Source: Bacillus chungangensis
Lineage (GTDB): Bacteria; Bacillota; Bacilli; Bacillales; Bacillaceae_C
Assembly: GCF_030812995.1 (NCBI RefSeq)
Contig: NZ_JAUSTT010000016.1
Span: 62,001 to 126,000 of the forward strand
Length of the DNA: 64,000 bases
Direction: 5' to 3'
Below the pieces are notes generated by a model that saw only the letters and a program-made list of their open reading frames with translations, ran no database searches and was not told where the DNA came from. This document shows positions 9,161 to 18,602 of this stretch, in pieces; position 1 is the stretch's first letter, and each line of letters opens with the position of its first letter. Position numbers and translations under genes: made by a program.

Positions 9161-10156
9161 TCACGCTTCCTTTTCATCATCAATTAAATCACTGGCATCC
9201 TGTTCTTCCCACTCAAGTCTTTTAAAGGAGGTTGTTTGACAATATTCAAGAAAAATTTGTGCAGCTTGCAACTGTACTCGTTTTAATGGCGAACTAGATT
9301 TCCTTTGTCTATCAAACCATTGGCGATAGCTCCTTTTATCTAAAATGTGAAGATCAAGGGGCATGGAAGGATGGTCAATGTAGCCATTTCGACTGATAAT
9401 CGCTTTTCGAACTGGCATGGAAATATCATGTACGTGAAATAGTTGTTGAATAATATTCGCCATCCGGTTGACTGATAATAATGGATTTAAAATTCTCTTT
9501 TCCTGTTCAATGAACATTTTTGTCCAAAAGTTATCATTAGAACCAATAAAAGCAGCATTATCCTCTGCCTCTAAGAAAGAAATACACCACACTTCAGTAG
9601 GCGTCAGCAAAATGACATCCATTTCAACAGGTGCTTTTTTTAATAAAAAGATTGGTTCATATAGAACTAAAAAAGTGTCAGGAAATCGTTGCAAAAGATA
9701 ACGAAGCTTTTCTTCTCGCCAATATTTGGAGTCTATATAAGACTTTGATGTAAGTGTAGAACTTGCCCATTTTAATTGAAATTTGTAGAGCTGGTCTAAA
9801 AAAACATGCTTTAAATCCTCTTCCGTCTCAGGAGCAGTGATGAAATGCGCCGTAAAAGTGAATAAAGTATCATCTTTTTCTTGTTTTTCCTCTTCTAGCT
9901 CAAAAGGTTCGTCAATTTCGGCATTTCTTTTAAAAAGTGATTTAAATTTTTCTTTCCATCCTCTACGTTCTTCTTCCTGATCAAAAACTTCTTCTGTCTC
10001 ATTTTCCCATTCAAAGGGACTTTCCTGGTTGTTTTGCCAAGCAACATATAATTTATCCCATTGTTGTTTTTTTAAGCGAACGTATTGCGCTGGGTATCGA
10101 TAGACATCTGCTTCATAACGTGAAACATAGTCTTGCAATTTAATGAGCTGTGCCAT
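9161..10156 (-). CDS. ytlQ: YtlQ-like protein of unknown function
   Basis: A 331-residue cytosolic protein without a signal peptide or membrane segments. Residues ~50-100 are strongly acidic (runs of Glu) and probably disordered. The middle part (~120-230) carries a pattern reminiscent of NERD/nuclease-like folds (EMDVILLTPTEVWCISF), but no complete catalytic set is obvious to me. The name rests mainly on position beside thpR, where B. subtilis has ytlQ. The ATG at 10156 follows AAGGGTGAG; a GTG two codons upstream is less likely. Confidence 0.75.
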   Translation of the reverse strand: MAQLIKLQDYVSRYEADVYRYPAQYVRLKKQQWDKLYVAWQNNQESPFEWENETEEVFDQEEERRGWKEKFKSLFKRNAEIDEPFELEEEKQEKDDTLFTFTAHFITAPETEEDLKHVFLDQLYKFQLKWASSTLTSKSYIDSKYWREEKLRYLLQRFPDTFLVLYEPIFLLKKAPVEMDVILLTPTEVWCISFLEAEDNAAFIGSNDNFWTKMFIEQEKRILNPLLSVNRMANIIQQLFHVHDISMPVRKAIISRNGYIDHPSMPLDLHILDKRSYRQWFDRQRKSSSPLKRVQLQAAQIFLEYCQTTSFKRLEWEEQDASDLIDDEKEA

Positions 10157-10296
10157 TTTCACTCACCCTTCCCTTTCACATGGCGAAGTTCTTCTATTCC
10201 TTGTGTCCTTCACCTCATCATTGCTCTGAAGCATATCGATGAGTTTTATTCCCCTTGTTAGGGTCAATAATCAGAATTAATGTTGTTCATGCAGCC

Positions 10297-10878
10297 TCAT
10301 CTTACCGGGTCTTCACCAATCAAATGAAAACGATTCTTTACCTTATATTTCGGTATTTGCTGTGGAAGTGTTTCATATAAGACAACCTCTTTAACAACAA
10401 ATGTTTCTTCTTTAACAATAGGCTGTAGATGATTTTCTAATCTCACAAGCGAGAAAGGTCGATCTCCAATCCATTTTCGAGCCATCGTAATATGAGGACG
10501 GAAAGGTCTCTCATCTAAATAAAATTCTGCCGCTTTCATTGCATCATTTACTTTTTGCTGTAAAGTACATAACGGTGATGAATGCTTGACACCTTTCCAT
10601 AAAATTCGTGGAGAGTCTTGCTTTCCGAATATGCCAACACGATCAGTAGCAAGTGAAAACGGCGCAGTTGTACTTGTAACTTGTGCCAGTTTTTCCTGCG
10701 CTCGTTGCAGCATTTCTGGTGAAACATTTCCTAAAAAAGCAAGCGTCACGTGAAAATCCTCTCGATGCACCCATCTTTTAAAAGGAAACATAGACTTGCT
10801 CTCTTTACAGACAGCATCTAAATATTCTTTGACATGGTTTTCCATCGGAACAGCAAAAAAATAATGAGGTGCAGCCAC
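10297..10878 (-). CDS. thpR: RNA 2',3'-cyclic phosphodiesterase (2H family)
   Basis: A 193-residue 2H phosphoesterase with both catalytic signatures, HVTLAF (about residue 44) and HITMAR (about residue 131). Members open 2',3'-cyclic phosphates on RNA ends and were first described as 2'-5' RNA ligases. The B. subtilis counterpart is ytlP. The gene starts with GTG at 10878, supported by AAAGGAGG 7 bases upstream. A short hairpin with a long T run lies just upstream on the other strand. Confidence 0.9.
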   Translation of the reverse strand: MAAPHYFFAVPMENHVKEYLDAVCKESKSMFPFKRWVHREDFHVTLAFLGNVSPEMLQRAQEKLAQVTSTTAPFSLATDRVGIFGKQDSPRILWKGVKHSSPLCTLQQKVNDAMKAAEFYLDERPFRPHITMARKWIGDRPFSLVRLENHLQPIVKEETFVVKEVVLYETLPQQIPKYKVKNRFHLIGEDPVR

Positions 10879-11219
10879 TTGTCTTCCTCCTTTCTATCAT
10901 CGTCAATGATAGATTTTTTTTTAGTTTTTTATTATCAGATCGAAAACTATTTTATCGTTTTACTTTATCGTTTTACTTTTTCACTTAGGTGTTGCATTAC
11001 AATACGCTTGTATATGATATGTTGCATAAACAAATCATTTTTATGTATAGAAATAGACGACGCTACATACTGTAGCAGCGGCGTTAAGATATACGAAAGC
11101 AGAAGGCGCAGCCGTTTATCATGCTGCCATTGAAATGACAACAATCTCAACATCTGCGCCTATAAAAACCTAGAGGATGCCTAGCCTTATGTCAAGTAAA
11201 TGGTTGAACAAGACATGCG
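10879..11219. other. Intergenic region, no supported gene
   Basis: It contains CTATCAT-CGTCA-ATGATAG followed by a run of ten T (10894-10924, plus strand, terminator-like although no plus-strand gene precedes it). There is a tandem ATCGTTTTACTTT repeat (10953-10979) and an inverted repeat AGGCGCAG/CTGCGCCT about 45 bases apart near 11105-11162. No promoter is convincing. Confidence 0.4.
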
Positions 11220-12080
11220 TTAAACGTGAGTTAAACCACATTCTGCTTTGATTCTCTTAGTAAATAGCTGCTGCATCTTTTTCGTTATTGGCCCTACTCT
11301 ACCGTCGCCAATTTGTTTGCCATCAATTTGTATCAATGGAATCACTTCGGATGTCGTACTTGTTAAAAATACTTCCTCAGCATTAAGCAGTTCTTGAACT
11401 GAGAATGGTGTTTCTGTATAAGCGATATTGTTTTCTTGACAAAGCTTGAGGACAACTTGACGAGTAATCCCATTTAAAATTAGATTGGTAGCCGGATGTG
11501 TCAGCAATTGCCCTGCTTTTACAATAAACATATTCGATGAAGACCCTTCCATCACTGTATCGCCTCGATGCAAAATAGCTTCAATGCAGCCAGCTTCCGA
11601 CGCTTTCTGCTTAGCAAGAATATTACCTAATAAATTCAGGCTTTTAATATCGCAACGCAGCCAGCGAACATCTTCAACGAGAAGGCCTTTTGCTCCTTTT
11701 GTCATTGCCGCTTCATTTCTTGCCATCTCATTTGTATAAGCAACAAATGTAGGAGCCGTCTCCTCACTAGGAAAAGCATGCTGACGTGGTGCAGCACCAC
11801 GTGTAATTTGCAAGTAAACAATTCCTGTTTGCAGTTGATTTGCAGCTACTAGCTCCTCGATTCTTGCAGCGATTGTCTCTTGAGGATAAGGAATGGTTAA
11901 TGAGATTTTTTCTGCGCTTTCATATAAGCGATTCAGGTGCTCATCTTTTGTAAAAAGCCGTCCGTTGTAGACCCGAATGACTTCATAAACACCATCGCCA
12001 AATTGATAGCCTCTATCTTCAATATCGATTTTTATATTTTCACGCTCTACCAACGCTTCATTCACGAGTATTTTCTTCAT
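11220..12080 (-). CDS. dat: D-alanine aminotransferase
   Basis: A 286-residue fold-type IV PLP aminotransferase interconverting D-alanine and D-glutamate, supplying D-amino acids for peptidoglycan. The PLP lysine is in DIKSLNLLGNILAKQ, and the N-terminal DRGYQFGDGVYEV and LTSTTSEVIP near the C-terminus are family signatures. The ATG at 12080 (MKKILVNEAL) was preferred to upstream in-frame starts because it matches family N-termini; the AGGGAG site is somewhat distant. It follows pepV by 31 bases, and the two probably form an operon. Confidence 0.95.
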   Translation of the reverse strand: MKKILVNEALVERENIKIDIEDRGYQFGDGVYEVIRVYNGRLFTKDEHLNRLYESAEKISLTIPYPQETIAARIEELVAANQLQTGIVYLQITRGAAPRQHAFPSEETAPTFVAYTNEMARNEAAMTKGAKGLLVEDVRWLRCDIKSLNLLGNILAKQKASEAGCIEAILHRGDTVMEGSSSNMFIVKAGQLLTHPATNLILNGITRQVVLKLCQENNIAYTETPFSVQELLNAEEVFLTSTTSEVIPLIQIDGKQIGDGRVGPITKKMQQLFTKRIKAECGLTHV

Positions 12081-12111
12081 TACATTTCTTCTCTCCCTTT
12101 TTTTATGATCG

Positions 12112-13527
12112 CTATTCACTAGCAAGCTCATAAATCGCTTGCGCATAGATTGCGGTTGCTTTTAATAAATCATCTATATCCATATATTCATCCTTTTGGT
12201 GGGCAACATCGGGACAACCCGGAAATAATGCACCAAATGCCACTCCAGCCTTGAGCGAACGTGCATATGTACCACCGCCAATCGAAAGCAATGCCGCTTG
12301 TTCCCCTGTTTGCTCTTCGTATACTTTTTGAAGAATTTGAATAAGTCTATGATTTTCATCTACGTAGTGCGGTTTTAAATCGGTAAAGCGATCAAGATGA
12401 CCGTCAAAAGATTCAATGCATTTAGATAATAATTGTTTGCCTTTTTCTATATCAAATGTAACAGGATATCGCATGTTAATGCCAAAACGAGCACCTTCTG
12501 TATGGGAATACGCTATCATCCCTGCATTCACTGTCAATTCACCTGTTACATCATCCTCATAGGCAATGTCTAAAGCATTTCCCCTTGTATCGTTCCATAA
12601 AAATTGTCTGCCAAAATCTAAGAAGTTTTTTGCTTTTCCTGTTAACGAGAGCTCTGACAAAAATACGATTAGATGAAGACCTGCATTTACGCCTTTTTCC
12701 GGTTCCATTCCATGAGCAGACACTCCTTCTAATTCAAAAATCAAATCACCGCTCTCCACATAATAGCTTCCCTTTAAGTGATGTTTTTGACAATAATCGT
12801 CGAAACATTGAACGATGCTTGTCTGTTCTCCTCTCACATACAGTCTTGCTCTTGCGAAAGAAGGAACCATATTATACCTCTCTCCAGCTTGAAAGGAATG
12901 TAAAAATATATTTTTTGTTCCCTCTTCCTCTTTAGCTGGCATCACAAAATCGAAATCAGCAATCCCTTTTTCTGCATGAATGATTGGAAAGGAGGCGTCT
13001 GGAGCGAAGCCTAAAGTGGGCATTTCTTCTTCGGCAAAATAGCGATCTACACAGCGCCAGTTGCTTTCCTCATCAGTACCAACGATTAAGCGTACACGCT
13101 TTTCAATTGGCAAGCCAAGCTCTTTCACGATTTTCATAGCATAATAGGCAGCCATTGTTGGTCCTTTATCATCGATTGCCCCGCGTGCATAAATTTTGCC
13201 ATCTTTCATTTCACCGCCAAAAGGAGCAAACGACCAGCCTTCCCCTTCTGGTACGACGTCAACGTGGCATAGGATGCCGACCAGTTCTTTTCCCGCTCCC
13301 ATTTCTACATGCCCAGCAAGATTACCAACATTTTTTGTTTGAAATTCATCTTTTTTTCCTAAATCAAGGACATACTGCAAGGCTGCTTTCACGCCATCTC
13401 CTAAAGGAGCATCAGGCGATGTTGCTTGTTCGTCCAAAACGCTATTTATCCGCAATAACCCCTGTAGATCCTTTAAAAGTGATGACTTTCTTTTCATTGC
13501 CTCTTGCATCCACTGAATTTCTTGCAT
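12112..13527 (-). CDS. pepV: Dipeptidase PepV (M20 family)
   Basis: A 471-residue M20/PepV dipeptidase that cleaves a wide range of dipeptides, including D-Ala-containing ones. Metal-site motifs are present in order: CHVDVVPEGEGW, YARGAIDDKGP, GTDEESNW (catalytic Glu-Glu), APDASFP and the C-terminal GGGTYAR. The B. subtilis name is ytjP. The ATG at 13527 follows AAAGGAG. Co-transcription with dat suggests a role in the D-amino-acid pool or wall turnover (inference). Confidence 0.94.
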   Translation of the reverse strand: MQEIQWMQEAMKRKSSLLKDLQGLLRINSVLDEQATSPDAPLGDGVKAALQYVLDLGKKDEFQTKNVGNLAGHVEMGAGKELVGILCHVDVVPEGEGWSFAPFGGEMKDGKIYARGAIDDKGPTMAAYYAMKIVKELGLPIEKRVRLIVGTDEESNWRCVDRYFAEEEMPTLGFAPDASFPIIHAEKGIADFDFVMPAKEEEGTKNIFLHSFQAGERYNMVPSFARARLYVRGEQTSIVQCFDDYCQKHHLKGSYYVESGDLIFELEGVSAHGMEPEKGVNAGLHLIVFLSELSLTGKAKNFLDFGRQFLWNDTRGNALDIAYEDDVTGELTVNAGMIAYSHTEGARFGINMRYPVTFDIEKGKQLLSKCIESFDGHLDRFTDLKPHYVDENHRLIQILQKVYEEQTGEQAALLSIGGGTYARSLKAGVAFGALFPGCPDVAHQKDEYMDIDDLLKATAIYAQAIYELASE

Positions 13528-13667
13528 CTTATACTCCTTTACTATCACCACTTTGGGTGTGGCCTACTCAAGCTCAGGTTAAGCTCCATAAAGAAATTTT
13601 CTCTCTATGAAAGCATTGCTCTGTCTCCTTATTGTACTATTTTTCCTTTAGGAACAAAATAGCCTCA

Positions 13668-14819
13668 TCATCGTATAGAAAGAATAAAGAAAAGGAGTAA
13701 ACTTAATGCAAATGGCACCATCATGACAATCACAACAAATTTTCTGCTCTCGCCGGAAGCTGGATGGTTTCGATATTTTAGTAAAATTGGATGATGTACC
13801 ATTACTTTACTCCACATAAGTGCAATCCACATGCGCAGCATGAATAACGAGCCAAGCGACAACAGGATTTTCATCCAAATAGGAGGAAGCAACAATACAA
13901 CTGCATTTGTAACCCCAAGCAACTGTAAATAAGAAAGAAAATATTTCCGATTGCGAAGCATGACCTTGATAAACATTTCTATAAAAGCATTTCTAGGAGT
14001 GCGGTTTTTAAAAATGTGTCTTGAATTGGCAAAAAGACGCGGTGACCTTCTTGACGGAGCCTTTCCTGCTTTCTCTATTTCAAACGAAAACGTAAAAATG
14101 AATTGTATATATTTTACATGCTCTTGCTCTTCAATGACCAAGTCTTCTTCAAATGTATCAACACTTGTATAACTTTTCTTCATTAGATAAAATGACAACA
14201 TCATTTGCACGAAACTAAGAGAAGCCAACAGCCAAATCTGTTGAAGTATGATTGCATAATAGCTAACGCCCCACGTTATCATAAGTATGAAAATGACAGC
14301 AAATTGAAAACCAAACCGCTTCCATTTTACTGGAAAAATGATCCATTTCCGTTTTATTGACATGATCAACCATTTATGTGCCAACCATGTGGCACCTAAT
14401 AGCAACAGTGAACCAACACTCATACTGAAGCCTTTCATCCAAATTGGAGCAATAATTGCTATAAGCAAAGCGGCAATCATTATTTCAAAAATATAATGAA
14501 AGCGAATACCATATTTTTTTAACCCGATAAACAATGCTTCTTTTTTTAATAAATAGATTCGATCAGCATCTTTAATATAGGTTCGAAAGTGCCCATTCCA
14601 TAACAATAGAAATAACAGCACAAATAAAAATGCAACAGGCAAACCTTCTGCCCACTGTGGCGTCTCTAGCCACCAAGAACGATAAACCAACCCACTGAAG
14701 AATAAAGCAGGAACTAAAATGTATAAAATGATTGTCCAATCAAAAATCGACATGATCGCGCGATACTGATATTTCCATTCTTGCTTGTTTCTTTGGAAAA
14801 ATAAGCGGCGGCTATTCAT
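13668..14819 (-). CDS. ythQ: ABC transporter permease YthQ
   Basis: A 383-residue integral membrane protein with about eight hydrophobic segments arranged in pairs, resembling EcsB/YthQ permeases. The segment between about residues 215 and 290 is polar and basic. It overlaps the end of ythP by 8 bases, so the two are translationally coupled. The start at 14819 (MNSRRLFF) sits behind GGAGGAAGAAGAGG inside the ythP tail. The substrate is unknown. Confidence 0.88.
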   Translation of the reverse strand: MNSRRLFFQRNKQEWKYQYRAIMSIFDWTIILYILVPALFFSGLVYRSWWLETPQWAEGLPVAFLFVLLFLLLWNGHFRTYIKDADRIYLLKKEALFIGLKKYGIRFHYIFEIMIAALLIAIIAPIWMKGFSMSVGSLLLLGATWLAHKWLIMSIKRKWIIFPVKWKRFGFQFAVIFILMITWGVSYYAIILQQIWLLASLSFVQMMLSFYLMKKSYTSVDTFEEDLVIEEQEHVKYIQFIFTFSFEIEKAGKAPSRRSPRLFANSRHIFKNRTPRNAFIEMFIKVMLRNRKYFLSYLQLLGVTNAVVLLLPPIWMKILLSLGSLFMLRMWIALMWSKVMVHHPILLKYRNHPASGESRKFVVIVMMVPFALSLLLFFILSIR

Positions 14820-15516
14820 CCTCTTCTTCCTCCATTGCAATACAAGCATATAAATCTTGTTCTTCTGCTCCGCATTGATTCAATACTTCCGCTAAAGTGC
14901 CACTAGCTTTTAATGTTCCTTTTTCAATAATGAGGAAACGATCGCAAATACGCTGTGCCGTATCCAAAACATGTGTACATAATAGAATACTTGTCCCTTT
15001 TTGTTTTTCAATATTCAATAAATGCAGCAACAACTTTGTCGCATTTGGATCTAATCCAATAAAGGGCTCATCAATAATAAGCAATTCAGGTTTTGTCAAA
15101 AGCGCTAAGGCAATCATTGCTTTTTGCTGCATTCCTTTTGAAAAATTATTTGGAAATTGATGAATATGCTTCGTCAATTTAAATTTTCTCAACAGCTGTT
15201 TCACATCAACTATATCACGCTCTTCCAGCTTCTCAACAGCAGCAACAAACTCAATGTGCTCCCATAACGTTAACTCATCATAAAAGATTGGACGTTCTGG
15301 AACATAAGAATAACGGATCTCATTTATTTCGCTTATTTTACCTTTAACATACGAAAGCTGCCCTAGGATTCCTTTGATTGTCGTACTTTTCCCGGCTCCA
15401 TTTGCTCCTATCATGCCAACTAGCTCATTCTTTTTAATATCAAAATTGATTTGATGAATGGTGGCTTTTTCTCTTTCATACCCTGCTTCTTCAATATGGA
15501 CACGTAAAATGGACAT
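14812..15516 (-). CDS. ythP: ABC transporter ATP-binding protein YthP
   Basis: A 234-residue ABC ATPase with Walker A GANGAGKST (about residue 36), signature FSKGMQQK, Walker B LLIIDEPF and a switch His in LCTHVLD. The signature is FSKGM, as in EcsA-type exporters, instead of LSGGQ. It forms the exporter with YthQ; its cargo is unknown. The ATG follows AGAGGAGG. It is the first gene of a two-gene operon. Confidence 0.95.
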   Translation of the reverse strand: MSILRVHIEEAGYEREKATIHQINFDIKKNELVGMIGANGAGKSTTIKGILGQLSYVKGKISEINEIRYSYVPERPIFYDELTLWEHIEFVAAVEKLEERDIVDVKQLLRKFKLTKHIHQFPNNFSKGMQQKAMIALALLTKPELLIIDEPFIGLDPNATKLLLHLLNIEKQKGTSILLCTHVLDTAQRICDRFLIIEKGTLKASGTLAEVLNQCGAEEQDLYACIAMEEEEDE

Positions 15517-15844
15517 CTTGAATCCTCCTCTCTCATTATTTAAATACGAAAGAAGTGTAAAATAGTTTCGAATGGATGAGAAGTGGGTTTACAACCATTT
15601 CCCCATCCATCTTTATGACACAAAAAGTTTCTTTTACTTTAAAAATATGTAAATTTTTTGTTTCAACTAGAAATTTTTTAGGAAAAACGCTATAATAAAA
15701 TTGTCTGACATCTTATATTCCATTTATTAAGGTAAAGGGGTTGCATGTCCGAGAAAAACTTTTTCGAGCATTAGTATTTTAACTAGTGCATAAAGCCGTC
15801 CGTAGTCTTAGCCATTGGAAAAAAGATGAGGGAGTGGTTTTTTT
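15517..15844. other. Divergent intergenic region upstream of ythPQ and ytzE
   Basis: It holds a TATAAT box at 15691-15696 without a clear -35 and a near-palindrome CGAGAAAAACTTTTTCGAG at 15750-15768. Either could belong to the ytzE control region. No ORF. Confidence 0.35.
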
Positions 15845-16066
15845 ATGAAACCTTCAACGAATCGAATGTTAACCCGGATTAAGTCCATCTATTTGTTTAT
15901 CAAAGATAATGGAACTGTCTCCACGGATGAACTAGTAGATGAATTCGGCATCACTCCTCGCACCATTCAAAGAGATTTGAATGTGTTAGCTTACAATGAC
16001 CTAATAACGAGCCCACATCGCGGCAAATGGACCACTACTGAAAAGAAAGTAAAGATGTCATCATAA
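15845..16066 (+). CDS. ytzE: Small DeoR-type winged-helix regulator YtzE
   Basis: A 73-residue protein that consists only of a DeoR-family helix-turn-helix (TVSTDELVDEFGITPRTIQR). It lacks the sugar-phosphate-binding domain of full-length DeoR proteins, as in B. subtilis YtzE. Predicted DNA-binding regulator; targets unknown. The ATG follows GAGGGAGTGG. Its last ~50 bases recur in degraded form at 18.9 kb (see findings). Confidence 0.88.
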   Translation: MKPSTNRMLTRIKSIYLFIKDNGTVSTDELVDEFGITPRTIQRDLNVLAYNDLITSPHRGKWTTTEKKVKMSS

Positions 16067-16075
16067 AGAAAAAGC
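16020..16075 (+). repeat. ytzE 3' end, copy 1 of a long direct repeat
   Basis: The end of ytzE and a few bases beyond match 18892-18947 along most of their length (shared core GAAAGTAAAGATGTCAT). Confidence 0.6.
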
Positions 16076-16119
16076 TTCACTTAAAAAATGAAGCAAAAAA
16101 ATAAAATTGAACATTTATT

Positions 16120-16150
16120 GGAATTGCGATTCTCTTGCAATTCCTTTTTT
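16120..16150 (+). terminator. Terminator after ytzE
   Basis: GGAATTGC (16120-16127) and GCAATTCC (16137-16144) form a perfect 8-bp stem followed by TTTTTT. A second hairpin, GCTTCA...TGAAGC, lies just before it (16074-16093) with T runs on the minus strand. Confidence 0.8.
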
Positions 16151-16310
16151 ATCTTATATAGACGATGTTTATCAACTATTCTTCCACTCTGAATGATAGT
16201 GAAAAATTTGTTAAAAAGTGAATGGTTATAAAGATGCGCTAAAACCTAGGGTTCAAATAAGGGCGATCCTCTTGCTTTTTAAAGTAAAAATTGCTTTTAA
16301 CTATCCATCT

Positions 16311-17141
16311 TTAAAATTCGAACTCAAGCGTCTTACACTTCGACTCAAATTCAAACCCTAGTTTTTTTCCTAATCGGTTCGACTCCACATTCGTCTCAAG
16401 CGTTGACCAGTATGGTGTTATCCCATTTTTAATACAGTGCTCCAAATAGGCTGTACATACCAACGTTGCCAGTCCTTTATTCATTTCTTCTTCATCATAC
16501 GTTTCTACACTAATCTCATGATTTTTTTCGTTTACACAGCAGGAAAGGCAAGCACTGATTATTCTCTCACCTTTCAATACACAGTACCCGACTCCCTGTC
16601 TAAGAAAATCATCTATTGAATACCAAAACTCACCTAAGACGTCAGATAATAATTCATTCGGGTCGTTATGTATGACTTCTGCATTTATTTTTTTAATCGT
16701 ATATCCTTGCGGCAGGGGTCTGTAGCTGCTCTTTCGGGTATTAAACAGTTCAGGATTAAATTGGTAGTAATACTCATAATCCGTCTCATACTCTCGGTGT
16801 GAAATGACATTTTTGACTACCATTTCCCACGTTTCATCAGGTACGACCGCAAGGAAATAAGTTCCGCCACATGAAAGATACGTATCTATTTTCAATTGAT
16901 TATCAATAAATTCACGTAGGTGTTTAATAAATTCTTCATTTTCAGCATCCCCAATAAAGATAGAAATTGTTCCCGTTGCATCTATCAACGCCGTCCGGGG
17001 CTGCTCCAGATTATCTACGTAAATCGTTCCTCTATTCGTACGGTTAATAATCGCATTTAGTGTCAAATCATTTTTTTGCTCGGGTGTTCTCAACAATGTT
17101 CTTATCTTTGGATAATCTTTTTTATCAAGTTTATAAATCAT
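16311..17141 (-). CDS. GNAT acetyltransferase, two-part
   Basis: A 276-residue protein whose C-terminal half has the GNAT pattern: VGYCVLKGERIISACLSC (beta-4) followed by EEMNKGLATLVCTAYLEHC (acetyl-CoA loop, diverged from RGxGxG) and NVESNRLGKKLGFE. The N-terminal half (~140 residues) resembles the GNAT_acetyltransf family seen in Bacillus proteins of unknown substrate. The ATG follows AGAGAGG. It lies in a block not found at this locus in B. subtilis. Substrate unknown. Confidence 0.8.
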   Translation of the reverse strand: MIYKLDKKDYPKIRTLLRTPEQKNDLTLNAIINRTNRGTIYVDNLEQPRTALIDATGTISIFIGDAENEEFIKHLREFIDNQLKIDTYLSCGGTYFLAVVPDETWEMVVKNVISHREYETDYEYYYQFNPELFNTRKSSYRPLPQGYTIKKINAEVIHNDPNELLSDVLGEFWYSIDDFLRQGVGYCVLKGERIISACLSCCVNEKNHEISVETYDEEEMNKGLATLVCTAYLEHCIKNGITPYWSTLETNVESNRLGKKLGFEFESKCKTLEFEF

Positions 17142-17174
17142 GGAAAAATTCCTCTCTCTTTCTTATGTCAGCAG

Positions 17175-17618
17175 TTATAATTTTTTCTTAAGAAAAAATT
17201 GTTTTATTCCTTCAGGATAATCATCCAGAATTCCAAATACTTCATATCCCATGCTTTTATAGAAATAAGGGGATTGGTAGGAAAATGTAGATGTATGAGA
17301 AAAAGTACATCCCATTTCCTTTCCAATTCTCTCAGACTCAGTAATCATCACTTTACCATATCCCTTATTTCTGTATTCATCTGCTATCCAAAAAACATCA
17401 ATATATAAGCAATAAGAGAAAGTTTCGCAAAAAATACCGCCTATCACTTGTCCGGATTCATTTTTTAAAAATAAATGAATATCTTTCGCTGGTTTTTTTA
17501 GCAAGCCTTTCGTTGTTCTCACATTATACTCATATAAGTTGTCAGATACACTGTCATAATCAGCTTCATTATAGTCATATGTTATGCTTATATTACTATC
17601 TATTATTCTTTCCTTCAT
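17175..17618 (-). CDS. GNAT family N-acetyltransferase
   Basis: A 147-residue single-domain GNAT protein with a clear acetyl-CoA loop, EYRNKGYGKVMITESE, and the C-terminal strand SPYFYKSMGYEVFG. The ATG at 17618 (MKERII) was chosen because GAGAGGG lies 5 bases upstream; an ATG five codons earlier overlaps that site. It lies 33 bases from the next GNAT gene on the same strand, so the two may be co-transcribed. Substrate unknown. Confidence 0.82.
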   Translation of the reverse strand: MKERIIDSNISITYDYNEADYDSVSDNLYEYNVRTTKGLLKKPAKDIHLFLKNESGQVIGGIFCETFSYCLYIDVFWIADEYRNKGYGKVMITESERIGKEMGCTFSHTSTFSYQSPYFYKSMGYEVFGILDDYPEGIKQFFLKKKL

Positions 17619-17822
17619 ATAGATCCCTCTCATTCTGTTCTCATTATGATCAATATGTATCCGCCTTTACCGAATATTTCGATTTCTAATAACATTACAT
17701 CTTATTTAGTGATCAATTTGTCCTTTATTGGCCTCCGTGCACTTATCATTCATATCAATGAAGGTATTAGTCGTCCCGAGTTTCAAGTATAGAATCGAGG
17801 CTTCCAAACCTATATCGCTATT

Positions 17823-17865
17823 ACCGCCCTAATAAGAGTCATATACTGACGATCTTTAGGGCGGT
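17823..17865. terminator. Inverted repeat downstream of the sigma gene
   Basis: ACCGCCCTAA (17823-17832) pairs perfectly with TTAGGGCGGT (17856-17865) across a 23-base loop. No T run on either strand, so the terminator function is uncertain. Confidence 0.35.
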
Positions 17866-17882
17866 CATACTTGCTACAAAAT

Positions 17883-18557
17883 CTAAGATATAACGGCATC
17901 GACTAGATGATATCCGTTTCTCTGAGAACACGGAAAGCGCTCCATTAATTTGCTCGCGTACAATAGAAAGCAGCGGAACAGAGTCATCATGACAATGCTC
18001 CCCTGCATTAATTGCTGGTCATAGTCCACTCTCCTTTCCTGAGAGGATTCTAGTTCTTCGGCTAAGAGTGTACGAGCCCTGTGCAGTCGTGATTTCACTG
18101 TACCTTCCGGGACCCCTACAAACTTAGCAATTTGTTTAATAGATAAATCCTCGTAATAATAGAGCTGGATGACGACACGTAGATCTTTTTCCAAATACGC
18201 TACAGCTTCCTTTAATTCAATAGCTTCGTATGGAACATTAACTGATTCAGCGTCGCATTCGGACTGATTGAATATTCGTGTCCGTTTTTGGACCCGTAGC
18301 AATTGAATGCATTCGTTAATAAGAATACGGAACAACCACGTTTTGAAATAAGCAGGTTCTTTTAAGGTATGTATGGCTCTAAACGATTTGAAAATCGTTT
18401 CCTGTACAGCATCAGCACAATCCTCATCCCGCTTAAGATATGTATGTGCCAGACCATACAAGTTACGTTCATAGGCAACAATCAACCTACTGAAAGCATG
18501 ACTATCTCCACGCTTAGCAAGTCGAACATCCTGCTCAATACTTTGTTTGGTAATCAA
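17883..18557 (-). CDS. ECF-type RNA polymerase sigma factor, C-terminus probably altered
   Basis: Residues 1-170 form a standard ECF sigma-70 factor: region 2 (DCADAVQETIFKSFRAI, FKTWLFRILINECIQLL) and region 4 (IKQIAKFVGVPEGTVKSRLHRAR). The total of 224 residues exceeds the usual 165-185. The extra ~45 residues do not look like a sigma domain. Inside this tail there is a strong AGGAAAGGAG site followed by an ATG at 18022 that meets a stop after four codons, exactly where an overlapping anti-sigma gene would be expected. This suggests that the partner gene has decayed and the sigma frame has run on. TTG start at 18557 with AAAGGAGG. An ECF-type promoter lies upstream. Confidence 0.8.
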   Translation of the reverse strand: MITKQSIEQDVRLAKRGDSHAFSRLIVAYERNLYGLAHTYLKRDEDCADAVQETIFKSFRAIHTLKEPAYFKTWLFRILINECIQLLRVQKRTRIFNQSECDAESVNVPYEAIELKEAVAYLEKDLRVVIQLYYYEDLSIKQIAKFVGVPEGTVKSRLHRARTLLAEELESSQERRVDYDQQLMQGSIVMMTLFRCFLLYASKLMERFPCSQRNGYHLVDAVIS

Positions 18558-18602
18558 ATTGTGAGGCCTCCTTTTGTCCTCTTTATTTGTGTTACATTAG
18601 TT

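Noticed and set aside
9468-9701. Plus-strand ORFs inside ytlQ, leuS, pepV, asnB and other large genes
   Set aside because: They lie wholly opposite long genes with clear family motifs and have neither ribosome-binding sites nor recognisable products.
10965-11153. 62-codon hydrophobic minus-strand ORF between dat and thpR
   Set aside because: No ribosome-binding site and no recognisable family; composition could arise by chance in AT-rich DNA.
16311-18557. Defence island or prophage
   Set aside because: The block contains acetyltransferases and a sigma factor only; no integrase, nuclease, capsid or known defence domain was seen.
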